From assembly GCF_007859275.1 (NCBI RefSeq), contig NZ_VOHC01000028.1, positions 1 to 64,000 on the forward strand: 64,000 bases of DNA. The letters run 5' to 3'. Under the pieces are notes generated by a model. It saw only the letters and a program-made list of their open reading frames with translations. It was not told the DNA's origin and made no database searches. Shown here piece by piece: positions 45,107 to 52,682 of the stretch. The stretch comes from Planomicrobium sp. CPCC 101079 (lineage in GTDB: Bacteria > Bacillota > Bacilli > Bacillales_A > Planococcaceae). Positions within the stretch are counted from its first letter, which is position 1. Each line of letters opens with the position of its first letter. The translations under genes were made by a program, and so were the position numbers.

Positions 45107-45124
45107 TATCTTGAATTCGAGATA
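45107..45124. promoter_or_regulatory. MhqR-type operator before the dioxygenase gene
   Basis: TATCTTGAATTCGAGATA, an 18-base near-palindrome matching the MhqR site known from B. subtilis (TATCTCGAATTCGAGATA-like, from memory). Confidence 0.75.
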
Positions 45125-45188
45125 TTAAATTCATCTTATCACTTGCTGTTCAATCGTGCAATAAAGGAGCTTTTTAAAAAAATAAAAA

Positions 45189-45219
45189 AAGGCGCATCAG
45201 TATGGTGACAGATTCGCCT
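45189..45219 (-). terminator. Terminator hairpin, copy A
   Basis: AGGCGAATC/GATGCGCCT hairpin with one mismatch, followed by TTTTTTTATT on the reverse strand. It is a near copy of the hairpin at 45524 and bounds the interspersed repeat. Confidence 0.75.
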
Positions 45220-45220
45220 T

Positions 45221-45380
45221 CAGGCTGTCGAGAAAGTGAAGCAGTTGTTCATTGCGCTCCATCCGGTCGCTTTCCGCGGGCGCAGCCTCAGCCGCTTCCT
45301 TCGCGTTGCTCAGTCCAGGGTCTTCGGCTTGCGCTTTGTCCGCTGGAGTCGCCGGATTCCGCTCCATTCACTAGAGACCA
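45221..45380 (+). repeat. GC-rich Bacillales-type interspersed repeat
   Basis: Core GCGCTCCATCCGGTCGCTTT CCGCGGGC, then GCAGCCTCAGCC, CTTCGCG, AGGGTCTTCGGCTTGCG, CCGCTGGAGTCGCC and ATTCCGCTCCATT. The ends are imperfect inverted repeats. The layout matches a frequent non-coding repeat of Bacillaceae/Planococcaceae genomes. It is flanked by two near-identical terminator hairpins. The following 45381-45523 holds nothing recognised. Confidence 0.75.
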
Positions 45381-45523
45381 TTTGGATAAGCGACGCTTTT
45401 TCTTTCTTGCTTGTTGTTCCTTCGGTACAAGTTTCACTTTTTTTGAACTCTTAGACAAACATTCTTCTTTTTTACGTCTCTGGCTATTCCAATTTCATGA
45501 TCACTCAAGTTCCTCAACAAACG

Positions 45524-45557
45524 AAAGGCGAATCAGTATGGTGACTGATTCGCCTTT
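45524..45557 (-). terminator. Terminator hairpin, copy B
   Basis: Perfect 14-bp AAAGGCGAATCAGT/ACTGATTCGCCTTT stem with six-base loop, eight bases after the YpuA-like gene, but without a T run on the reverse strand. Confidence 0.7.
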
Positions 45558-45565
45558 CTGCCTTA

Positions 45566-46450
45566 TTAACTGACCAATGAACGAATGCCATCGATCAGTT
45601 TGTTGAAGAAATTCTTAACACTTTGCCAGAAGCCGTCATCGTTTACAACGGTTCCAATTTTGTCTTCAATCGTCTTGCTTAAGTCGTTAAGTTCGTTTGA
45701 CCATTGAGAAAAATCGATGTCCAAGCTGCGGATCCGGTCCATCAAATCAACCAACAATTGGCGGTCTTCCGGGCTTAATTCGATTTGCAACTTGATAATT
45801 TGTTCTTCTACAATCTTTTCTACTTCTTCCCGTGATTCAGGCTTTTGCTCGGCAATATCTTTTTTGATCTCCGTCAGCAATTCGCTGACTTTGGCTTCGT
45901 CCACACCGCTGTCGGCGATTTCAGTCGCTACACCTAGTTCGTCGTTTGCCACGTCTGTCCGCTCGGGGTCCAATTCTTCCCCGCCGTTCACTTCATAAGC
46001 TTTATAGATGCCGACAAGCGCCGAATGCCCTGTTACCGGCTTTGGCGCTGCCACTTCCACTGTCGCATCTTTGATGCCTGCTGTCAGCATCGCGTTGGCG
46101 TACATTTCCGTTGTTACTTGTGTGATGTTGTCGGGTGTAACAATTTCGACTACCATTCCTTTTCCTTCATCTTGCCGCGTGATTTTAGCGGAAGAATACA
46201 TGCGCGCACGTGAATCGCCGTCTTTAATGTATTTTATAAGGTCTTGACCTGTCACTTCAATTTCTTCTACTTCGCCTGTCACTTCCAAACTTTTCGCGAC
46301 GCTATCTTTTTCAGCATCTGATAAGTTGGCGCCGTAGACTGCGATTGGAAGACCAAATTTTTCATTGATGCCGACATTTGCCGAACCGGTTACCGGCGAT
46401 AAGACCGATACCGCTAAAACCATCGTAATGGCAGAAATCATTTTTTTCAT
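45566..46450 (-). CDS. YpuA-like secreted DUF1002 protein
   Basis: 294 residues. Sec signal peptide (1-24, cut near GSANVG), then DUF1002 with repeated Thr/Val-rich strands (VTGQDLIKYI, IVTPDNITQVT) and an acidic helical end. Similar to B. subtilis YpuA, of unknown function. Exported. Confidence 0.88.
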   Translation of the reverse strand: MKKMISAITMVLAVSVLSPVTGSANVGINEKFGLPIAVYGANLSDAEKDSVAKSLEVTGEVEEIEVTGQDLIKYIKDGDSRARMYSSAKITRQDEGKGMVVEIVTPDNITQVTTEMYANAMLTAGIKDATVEVAAPKPVTGHSALVGIYKAYEVNGGEELDPERTDVANDELGVATEIADSGVDEAKVSELLTEIKKDIAEQKPESREEVEKIVEEQIIKLQIELSPEDRQLLVDLMDRIRSLDIDFSQWSNELNDLSKTIEDKIGTVVNDDGFWQSVKNFFNKLIDGIRSLVS

Positions 46451-46504
46451 GAGTTATAACCCCTTTCTCCAAATTAATACGAAATTTACGGGGAAAAGGT
46501 TGCA

Positions 46505-47365
46505 TTACTTTGTTAACTTTGTCCAACCTTCTTCTTGTACAATCCGACGGGCTTTGTACAACGTGCCAAGTGCCCGCTTGAATGCCGCTTTGCTCATGCC
46601 AAACATTTCCTGAATTTCATCCGGTGTGGATTTATCGGTAAACGGCATCTGGCCGCCCGATTCTTCTAAATAAGCCGCAATTTTTTCCGCATCACCGGAT
46701 AAACGCTCTTGTTTGCGAGGAAGCAACGAGCCATTCAAAGTCCGGTCTTCTTTAACGCCGATGACACGGACTGTTTTTTCTTCTCCGAGGCGCGGTTCTG
46801 CTTCGCGTTCCGATTCGTGGACAAATATGCGGTACATTTCTGGAACGGAAAGCATGAAAGAACCTACTGGAAGCAAACGATAAGCGCGTGCTTTCAAGTC
46901 TTTGTTAAACACTTCTTCCGGTGCCGGAACAGACAACTCGCTAACTGTTTCTTCAGTAGCTAGACGGCCATATAAATCCCCGTAGCGATCAGTGCGCAAT
47001 GTCATAAAAATATGGTCGCCTGGCTCTGGCCATAGTTCTTCGACTTGAGGAAGGTCGGCAGGAAGCACATAGACTTCCCGGGTGGTGCCAATATCCACTA
47101 CCAATCCTTCGCGCCTTGATACTTTCAATACTTTTGCCCAACCATATTGGCTTGGTAAAATGTGCGGGATCATCGGCGTCGCTGAAATGCCGCCTTGGCG
47201 GTTCCGGTACATGAATACCTCTATTTCACTGCCGATTTCTTGCCCTTCTTCGATTTCTGATGCGTTCATCAGGACTTCATCCCCTGAACTGTTTGTCAAA
47301 ATCCATTGGGAACCCGACCGGTCTTTTATCTCTAATGTTGCTTTTAATCCTGGATGCAATGCCAT
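46505..47365 (-). CDS. cvfB: CvfB-type S1 RNA-binding protein (YitL)
   Basis: 286 residues: several S1/OB modules followed by a C-terminal winged helix (TPDEIQEMFGMSKAAFKRAL). CvfB controls virulence and haemolysin expression in Staphylococcus; YitL is the Bacillus relative. ATG after AAGGAGGAT. About 50 bases separate it from the YpuA-like gene, with no terminator seen. Confidence 0.92.
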   Translation of the reverse strand: MALHPGLKATLEIKDRSGSQWILTNSSGDEVLMNASEIEEGQEIGSEIEVFMYRNRQGGISATPMIPHILPSQYGWAKVLKVSRREGLVVDIGTTREVYVLPADLPQVEELWPEPGDHIFMTLRTDRYGDLYGRLATEETVSELSVPAPEEVFNKDLKARAYRLLPVGSFMLSVPEMYRIFVHESEREAEPRLGEEKTVRVIGVKEDRTLNGSLLPRKQERLSGDAEKIAAYLEESGGQMPFTDKSTPDEIQEMFGMSKAAFKRALGTLYKARRIVQEEGWTKLTK

Positions 47366-47387
47366 TTATATATCCTCCTTGTATCGG

Positions 47388-47810
47388 TTATTTATCATTT
47401 TGTTCGTTTTTAAGCTTTTCAAGCTCTTCCCGAAAGGCCGAGTTTTCTTCCAGCACTTGAACCAAGTCCGCAATCCGGTTGATCGAATTCCAGCTCAAAT
47501 GGTGCTCAATGCCTTCTACATCCCCGTAAATGCGCTCTTCGTCAACTCCGATCAACCGCAGAAATTGTTCGAGCAGATCATGCCGCTTCACGAGCCGCTT
47601 TCCTAACTTCTGCCCTTGAGGAGTCAACACAAGGCCTCGATAGCGTTCGTATATCAGATACCCATCTTTATCCAACTTCTGGACCATCTTTGTTACGGAA
47701 GACGGCAGAACCGATAAAGCTTCCGCAATATCCGATACACGCGCGTACCCTTTTTGTTCAATTAGCGAATAAATTATTTCTATATGGTCTTCCATACTCG
47801 GAGTAGGCAA
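47388..47810 (-). CDS. mntR: Manganese-responsive repressor MntR
   Basis: 140 residues. N-terminal winged helix ([20 protein letters not shown]) and dimerisation domain with the MntR metal ligands (SMEDHIE start, [21 protein letters not shown]). Very close to Bacillus MntR, which represses manganese uptake genes. TTG start after GGGAGGAA. No mntABC or mntH gene in the window. Confidence 0.95.
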   Translation of the reverse strand: MPTPSMEDHIEIIYSLIEQKGYARVSDIAEALSVLPSSVTKMVQKLDKDGYLIYERYRGLVLTPQGQKLGKRLVKRHDLLEQFLRLIGVDEERIYGDVEGIEHHLSWNSINRIADLVQVLEENSAFREELEKLKNEQNDK

Positions 47811-47912
47811 AATAAGTTCCTCCCTAACGTGGCTCTCTTCAGTTTACTATACCCCACTCTATCGAACAACCGACTCACAAGGGCCTGCAAATAGATTCAC
47901 TTTTCTGCCGAG

Positions 47913-47938
47913 GTTTGCCCGTATCCATATGAGGGTAT
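47913..47938 (+). promoter_or_regulatory. SigB promoter of the small membrane protein
   Basis: GTTTGC, 14 bases, GGGTAT: full -10 and four of six at -35, preceded by AG as in the extended consensus. Confidence 0.7.
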
Positions 47939-47974
47939 CTATTACTATGGAACCAGAAAGGATAGGTGAGGAAC

Positions 47975-48130
47975 ATGGGCCGCATACTTTGGATTATCTT
48001 AGTAGTAGTTATTGCTTTTTGGTTGATCGGATTCTTAATGGACGTTGCAGGAGGATTAATTCACATTCTTTTAGTCATCGCAGCTATTATTTTGATCATC
48101 AACTTAGTGACAGGCAGACGGGGCGTTTAG
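47975..48130 (+). CDS. Lmo0937-like small membrane protein, 51 residues
   Basis: Two hydrophobic helices (4-21 and 25-45) around Gly-Gly-Leu-Ile-His, ending RRGV. The GFLMDVAGGLIHILLVIA signature matches the Lmo0937/YqaE-like family widespread in Firmicutes. AGGTGAGG ribosome site; own SigB-type promoter and terminator. Function unknown; relatives are often stress-induced. Confidence 0.85.
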   Translation: MGRILWIILVVVIAFWLIGFLMDVAGGLIHILLVIAAIILIINLVTGRRGV

Positions 48131-48133
48131 CCC

Positions 48134-48172
48134 AAAGAAGCGGCAGGGAAAATTCCCCTGCCGCTTCTTTTT
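48134..48172. terminator. Bidirectional terminator, 48.15 kb
   Basis: AAGAAGCGGCAGGG/CCCTGCCGCTTCTT stem with T run, between convergent genes. Confidence 0.9.
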
Positions 48173-49289
48173 ATTCTTTCACTTTTGCATAAACACATGT
48201 ATCTCTTAATTTATTGCCGATTTTGGAGACAGAATCTTTTCGAAGGATGCCTTCGAGTTCGAACTTCAATCGTTCCGCCACTGCACGGCTCCGCACATTT
48301 TCCGGATCGCAGCGTATTTCCACCCGGTTAGCTTCTAGTTCCTCAAATGCAAATCTTGTAATACGGTCAACCGCTTCCGTTACATAGCCTTTTCCTTCAA
48401 ACCGATTATCCACCCAATAGCCGATTTCAAACTTGCGCACTTCCCAATCGATCCGGTGAAGCCCGGAAGAACCGATAAAGTCGCCAGTTTCCTTCGAGAA
48501 GAAATGCAGGCGCAAATCTTTGCGCAGTTGAAAATCAGCAATGGCTTCCACCAAATTGGCTTCCATCTGTTCCAAATCCGGCTTTTTTTGCGCAAATGGC
48601 ATCCACGGACGGAGTGCGTCAATGGAGTGCACTACTGCTTCGTAGCTGAGTTTCGCATCTTCTCTTTTTGGCATCCGGATCAGCAAGCGTTCCGATTCAA
48701 ATTCTTCCGGAAAGTTGAGCAATATCGGATTAAAGCTTGGCTCTTTTTCAATTTCCATTACATCATCCCAGTGGACAGGCGTGGTAATGCCCGCTTGCCA
48801 GTCTTCGCGCGTCATGCCGTAAGTCACTGCATCATAATAGCGGTTTTCTCTTGGAGAAAACCACGCTTGGCGCAGATGGGCTTCTTTGACAAAACCGGTC
48901 CGTTCGAAAGCTTTGCGCATCGCAAAATTATCGTGGCGCGTGTTGCCTTCCAACCGGATTTTCTTTTCCGGCAATGAGAACACGTAATCGGCAATCATTT
49001 TCAGCGCTTTCGGACCGTAGCCTTTGCCTCGGTATGGATCCGCTATCCGCAAATCAAAAAGCGGAATATCGTCTTGCAAATCGAAAATTTTCACTAACCC
49101 GACTTGCATGCCCTCGTCGTTTTCTATCCAAAACGTAGTCACCTGATCAGATTGGTAGCCGCCTTCTTCAATCGTTTTTTGGATCAATCCGCGAACCGGA
49201 TGTTCGATTCCGTGAAACGGCCATGAATTCGTTGTCATGAAGTTAATAAGCTGTTCTTGCTCTTCCATAGTCCATTCAGTTAATTTCAA
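48171..49289 (-). CDS. Tandem GNAT acetyltransferase
   Basis: 372 residues with two GNAT domains. Domain 1 (1-170) has acetyl-CoA loop ADPYRGKGYGPKAL; domain 2 (~195-372) is RimJ/RimL-like with WVDNRFEGKGYVTEAV and NVRSRAVAERL. The TTG giving MKLTEWT is chosen because TTGGAGGA lies eight bases before it; a longer TTG start overlaps that site. Substrates unknown. Confidence 0.87.
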   Translation of the reverse strand: MKLTEWTMEEQEQLINFMTTNSWPFHGIEHPVRGLIQKTIEEGGYQSDQVTTFWIENDEGMQVGLVKIFDLQDDIPLFDLRIADPYRGKGYGPKALKMIADYVFSLPEKKIRLEGNTRHDNFAMRKAFERTGFVKEAHLRQAWFSPRENRYYDAVTYGMTREDWQAGITTPVHWDDVMEIEKEPSFNPILLNFPEEFESERLLIRMPKREDAKLSYEAVVHSIDALRPWMPFAQKKPDLEQMEANLVEAIADFQLRKDLRLHFFSKETGDFIGSSGLHRIDWEVRKFEIGYWVDNRFEGKGYVTEAVDRITRFAFEELEANRVEIRCDPENVRSRAVAERLKFELEGILRKDSVSKIGNKLRDTCVYAKVKE

Positions 49290-49921
49290 ACCAAAATCCT
49301 CCAAATACTTCTTACTTCTGAACTTTCATCAGCCGAAGTGCATTAGTATAATGAACAGCACAGCACATATATCCGCAAAAACCGCACCCACGGCGTCAGC
49401 CATACTGGAGTAATCAGAAGCAAAGCAATTATTTTCAATCCTAATGCAAAATGATGTTTCCTTTATTATACGCAATTTTTTTCACATGCGTCGAATCGTA
49501 TATGGAAGTTTTTTAAAACACCAGCCATTACCGCGATACCCGCTGTTTCAAGGGTGGCGTCCGTGCAGCTCTACGCCCAACGCAATGCCAATAAATGAAG
49601 CGGGGAAGCAATGCCTTGCTGGTTCCTTTCCAAGCCCATTGCACTCCCTTTTGCCCGATCGCCGGCATTCTTCATTAGCTGTGAACGCAGACTTGAACCA
49701 ATGAATAATACACTTGTTTTCCTTTCCAGCTCCCATTCAAATGCGCCTTTGACTATTTTCTGCAGTATAAATCTTCAAGCAATGTTAGTCAAACGAAGAT
49801 TTGAATGAAAACCATTTACTCTTTCAAGAAAAAATGATAAAGTTCTTACGATTGCCATAACCCGGGGCTTCTCTGAGAGTGAGGAGTCAAAACTATACCA
49901 ATATAAAAGGAAGTGGAATTT
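49290..49921. other. Long intergenic region without a clear gene
   Basis: About 630 bases. On the reverse strand a TATAAT near 49474 may start the tandem-GNAT transcript and leave a ~180-base leader. A 24-codon hydrophobic frame there (49337-49411 region) has no ribosome site. The part 49540-49740 shows broken reverse-strand frames with codon-like bias but no intact gene, possibly a relic. No known riboswitch fold was recognised. Confidence 0.5.
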
Positions 49922-51394
49922 TTGAACACCATGTCATACAAAGAGCAATGGTTTGGCAATATCCGCGCGGATATCCTTGCCGGCATCGTCGTTGCCCTCG
50001 CTCTTATTCCAGAAGCGATCGCTTTTTCCATCATTGCCGGAGTCGATCCGATGGTGGGGCTATACGCTTCGTTCTCTATTGCAGTAATCATTTCTTTCGT
50101 CGGCGGAAGGCCTGCCATGATTTCAGCGGCCACAGGAGCAATGGCGCTTGCCATGGTCTCCCTGGTCCGGGACCATGGATTGGATTATTTGTTGGCTGCC
50201 ACGATATTAACAGGAATTCTTCAATTGATTTTTGGCTACTTGAAAATTGCGCGTTTTATGAAATTCATACCGCGCGCCGTCATGATCGGTTTTGTCAATT
50301 CACTTGCCATTTTGATTTTCTTGGCACAGGTGCCGTTTATTTTCGGCATTAATACAATCACCTATGTTTTTGTAGCCGTGACCTTAGCCATCGTCTATAT
50401 TTTGCCGCGTTTCTTTACGGCAATTCCGGCACCGCTCATCGCTATTCTAGTGTTGTCCGGAATTGTTATGTATGCCGGCATCGACATGCAGAATGTCGGA
50501 AGCCTCGGCACCATCTCGCAATCCCTGCCGACGTTCTTCCTTCCTGATGTACCATTCAATTTTGAAACTTTACAAATCATTTTCCCGACGGCTCTTGCCT
50601 TGTCAATCATCGGTTTGCTGGAATCACTGTTGACGGCTTCCATTTTGGACGATGCGACTGAAACGGATTCGGACAAGAACCAAGAGGCGCGCGGACAAGG
50701 CATCGCTAATTTCGTCACCGGCTTTTTCGGCGGAATGGCAGGATGCGCGATGATCGGCCAATCCGGCATCAACGTCCAATCGGGCGGACGCGGGCGTTTG
50801 TCCACGTTTACTGCAGGGGCCGTATTGATGTTCTTGATCATTGTCCTTGGAAACTGGGTCGTCCAAATTCCGATGCCGGTTCTTGCCGGCATCATGGTCA
50901 TGGTATGCATCGGCACATTTGACTGGAGTTCATTCAAATATTTGGCGACCGCGCCAAAATCCGACGCACTCGTCATGTTGGTCACAGTCGTCGTTGTCGT
51001 TTACACGCACGATTTATCAAAAGGTGTATTTGCAGGCGTCATCTTAAGCGCAGTTTTGTTTGCTGCCAAAATTTCCAGAGTGGAAATCCGAAAAAAAGGA
51101 TTCGACAAGAATTCGTCGAATGTCTATACAATACACGGGCAATTATTCTTTGCATCAAGTCAAGACTTCGTTGCATATTTCGATACGGCAGAACCGGCTG
51201 ATCACATCACTTTGGATTTTACAGATGCAACAGTTTGGGATGATTCCGGAGTTGGGGCTATTGACCGTGTAATGAACAAATTGCAGGCAAAAGCACAAAA
51301 AGTAGAAATTACAGGATTGAATGCTTCAAGCCAAAAACTCGTAAACAAATTAGCGACATATGGCAAGGAAGGCAACAGTCCAAGCCAACATTAA
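49922..51394 (+). CDS. SulP-family anion transporter with STAS domain
   Basis: 490 residues. About 10-12 membrane helices with the SulP signature ([35 protein letters not shown]) and a C-terminal STAS domain (~390-490, [20 protein letters not shown]). Likely carries bicarbonate or sulfate; BicA-like bicarbonate uptake is possible. TTG start nine bases after AAAGGAAG; GTG and ATG alternatives lie three codons to either side. Coupled with a UspA gene 12 bases downstream. Confidence 0.92.
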   Translation: MNTMSYKEQWFGNIRADILAGIVVALALIPEAIAFSIIAGVDPMVGLYASFSIAVIISFVGGRPAMISAATGAMALAMVSLVRDHGLDYLLAATILTGILQLIFGYLKIARFMKFIPRAVMIGFVNSLAILIFLAQVPFIFGINTITYVFVAVTLAIVYILPRFFTAIPAPLIAILVLSGIVMYAGIDMQNVGSLGTISQSLPTFFLPDVPFNFETLQIIFPTALALSIIGLLESLLTASILDDATETDSDKNQEARGQGIANFVTGFFGGMAGCAMIGQSGINVQSGGRGRLSTFTAGAVLMFLIIVLGNWVVQIPMPVLAGIMVMVCIGTFDWSSFKYLATAPKSDALVMLVTVVVVVYTHDLSKGVFAGVILSAVLFAAKISRVEIRKKGFDKNSSNVYTIHGQLFFASSQDFVAYFDTAEPADHITLDFTDATVWDDSGVGAIDRVMNKLQAKAQKVEITGLNASSQKLVNKLATYGKEGNSPSQH

Positions 51395-51406
51395 GGGGGA
51401 TTTTAC

Positions 51407-51826
51407 ATGTATCAAAAAATTCTTGTTGCAGCAGACGGTTCCGACCATTCCATCAGAGCCGCCCGCGAAGCGGTGAAAATGGCAAAAGCGAACCCCGAAG
51501 CTGTCGTTACCCTTTTATATGTTATCGATTATGACAAAGCGCGAAGCGAGATCCTTCATGGCCAAAGCAGTGATGAAGTCCATTTTGAACGGCGCAAGCA
51601 CTTATTGCCGTTAGAAGAAATTTTCCGTTCGGAAGGCGTAGCATTCGAAACGAAAACATTGCATGGTACGCCAGGACCGACCATTGTCCAGCATGCCAAT
51701 GAAACAGGCTATGACGTGGTATTCATCGGCAGCCGCGGATTGAACTCCTTTCAGGAAATGGTGCTCGGCAGCGTCAGCCATAAAGTAGCCAAACGCGTGC
51801 AAGCGCCCGTTATCATTGTGAAGTAA
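51407..51826 (+). CDS. Universal stress protein, UspA family
   Basis: 139 residues. Start ILVAADGSDHS and the ATP-binding GSRGLNSFQEMVLGSVSHKV (G2xG9xGS/T) motif. AAGGGGGA ribosome site. SulP-UspA pairs are common in Bacillales, so it may regulate the transporter. Confidence 0.93.
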   Translation: MYQKILVAADGSDHSIRAAREAVKMAKANPEAVVTLLYVIDYDKARSEILHGQSSDEVHFERRKHLLPLEEIFRSEGVAFETKTLHGTPGPTIVQHANETGYDVVFIGSRGLNSFQEMVLGSVSHKVAKRVQAPVIIVK

Positions 51827-51828
51827 TT

Positions 51829-51865
51829 AAAAAGGCGGACAGGCAAATTGCCTGTCCGCCTTTTT
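51829..51865 (+). terminator. Terminator after uspA
   Basis: AAAAGGCGGACAGGCAA/TTGCCTGTCCGCCTTTT perfect stem with T run. Confidence 0.92.
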
Positions 51866-51924
51866 CGAGCAAATCAGAGAAGAAAGAGAGAGTTTATATT
51901 TTATGCACGTTCGCCAAACTTCTA

Positions 51925-51968
51925 AAATAAACAGGCATCCCGCAAAACTGCAGGATGCCTGTTTATTT
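51925..51968 (-). terminator. Terminator after the crcB pair
   Basis: AAATAAACAGGCATCC/GGATGCCTGTTTATTT stem; overlaps the crcB stop codon. Confidence 0.88.
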
Positions 51969-52296
51969 AAAAAATCGTATAGGCTGCGCTGAACAGCACA
52001 ATTCCAATGAGCAAGGTGGCCGCCACATATGCCAAGCCACTCCGCCATTTGCCGTCTTCTATATCTTTGACCACATCAAGCGCCATCGTGGAAAACGTCG
52101 TAAAAGCCCCTAAAAATCCAGTCATCCAAAAGACCGACAGCTTCCCGCTTCCCATAAATGCGCCAAGCGCAAACGAACCCAAGCTGTTCACAAGCCACGT
52201 TGCTGTTTTTGGATGCCAAGCTTTCCTTTCAACATAAAGGTAAAAAAGGTAGCGCGCAATCGCTCCAAGAAACGCACCAACTGCAATGCCAATCAT
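51967..52296 (-). CDS. crcB: Fluoride channel subunit CrcB/Fluc, second copy
   Basis: 109 residues, four membrane helices, with conserved NSLGSFALG and GFLGAFTTFSTM (pore Phe/Thr). The ATG forms an ATGA overlap with the first crcB stop codon and has AAGGTGG upstream; an in-frame ATG nine codons earlier is possible. Exports fluoride, probably with its partner. Confidence 0.9.
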   Translation of the reverse strand: MIGIAVGAFLGAIARYLFYLYVERKAWHPKTATWLVNSLGSFALGAFMGSGKLSVFWMTGFLGAFTTFSTMALDVVKDIEDGKWRSGLAYVAATLLIGIVLFSAAYTIF

Positions 52297-52643
52297 AAGC
52301 GCCCACCTTTTCTTCCGATCCACAAGCCAAAAGCGGCAGACCCGACAGAACCGGTCGTCATACCAACAGCAAACACCAGGCCTTGCAGGAGCGAACGGTC
52401 TAAATAATGGAACCAGTCGCTAGAGAAAGCGGAAAAAGTCGTAAATGAACCGATTAGCCCGGTCGAGACGAATAGCCGCAATTCCGCCGATTTCCCGGCA
52501 AGCCATGCAGCTGCTATGCCAATTAAAAAACTTCCGGCCAGGTTAACCGTCCATATCCCGAATCCGACGGGAACTGCCGTGTAAATCCATGCCCGCAGCA
52601 GCGCTCCCGCCATTCCGCCCAAACCAACCGCCAAAAATCGCAT
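52293..52643 (-). CDS. crcB: Fluoride channel subunit CrcB/Fluc, first copy
   Basis: 116 residues, four membrane helices; NLAGSFLIG and GLIGSFTTFSAFS signatures. Paired genes of this kind often encode heterodimeric Fluc channels. Follows the penicillin acylase gene by about 40 bases. No fluoride riboswitch was recognised ahead of it. Confidence 0.92.
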   Translation of the reverse strand: MRFLAVGLGGMAGALLRAWIYTAVPVGFGIWTVNLAGSFLIGIAAAWLAGKSAELRLFVSTGLIGSFTTFSAFSSDWFHYLDRSLLQGLVFAVGMTTGSVGSAAFGLWIGRKGGRL

Positions 52644-52682
52644 CTATCCTACCGCCTCTAATCATTTTCCTCTCATTATAGC

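Noticed and set aside
45202..45573. 123-codon forward frame at 45.2-45.6 kb
   Set aside because: Spans the interspersed repeat and both terminator hairpins; no ribosome site or domain.
49337..49411. 24-codon hydrophobic leader peptide before the tandem GNAT gene
   Set aside because: No ribosome site before the ATG.
49444..49808. Short forward frames in the 49.5-kb gap
   Set aside because: Overlap each other in different frames without ribosome sites; kept only as a possible relic.
52644..52682. Fluoride riboswitch before crcB
   Set aside because: The gap is under 40 bases and lacks the conserved aptamer elements.
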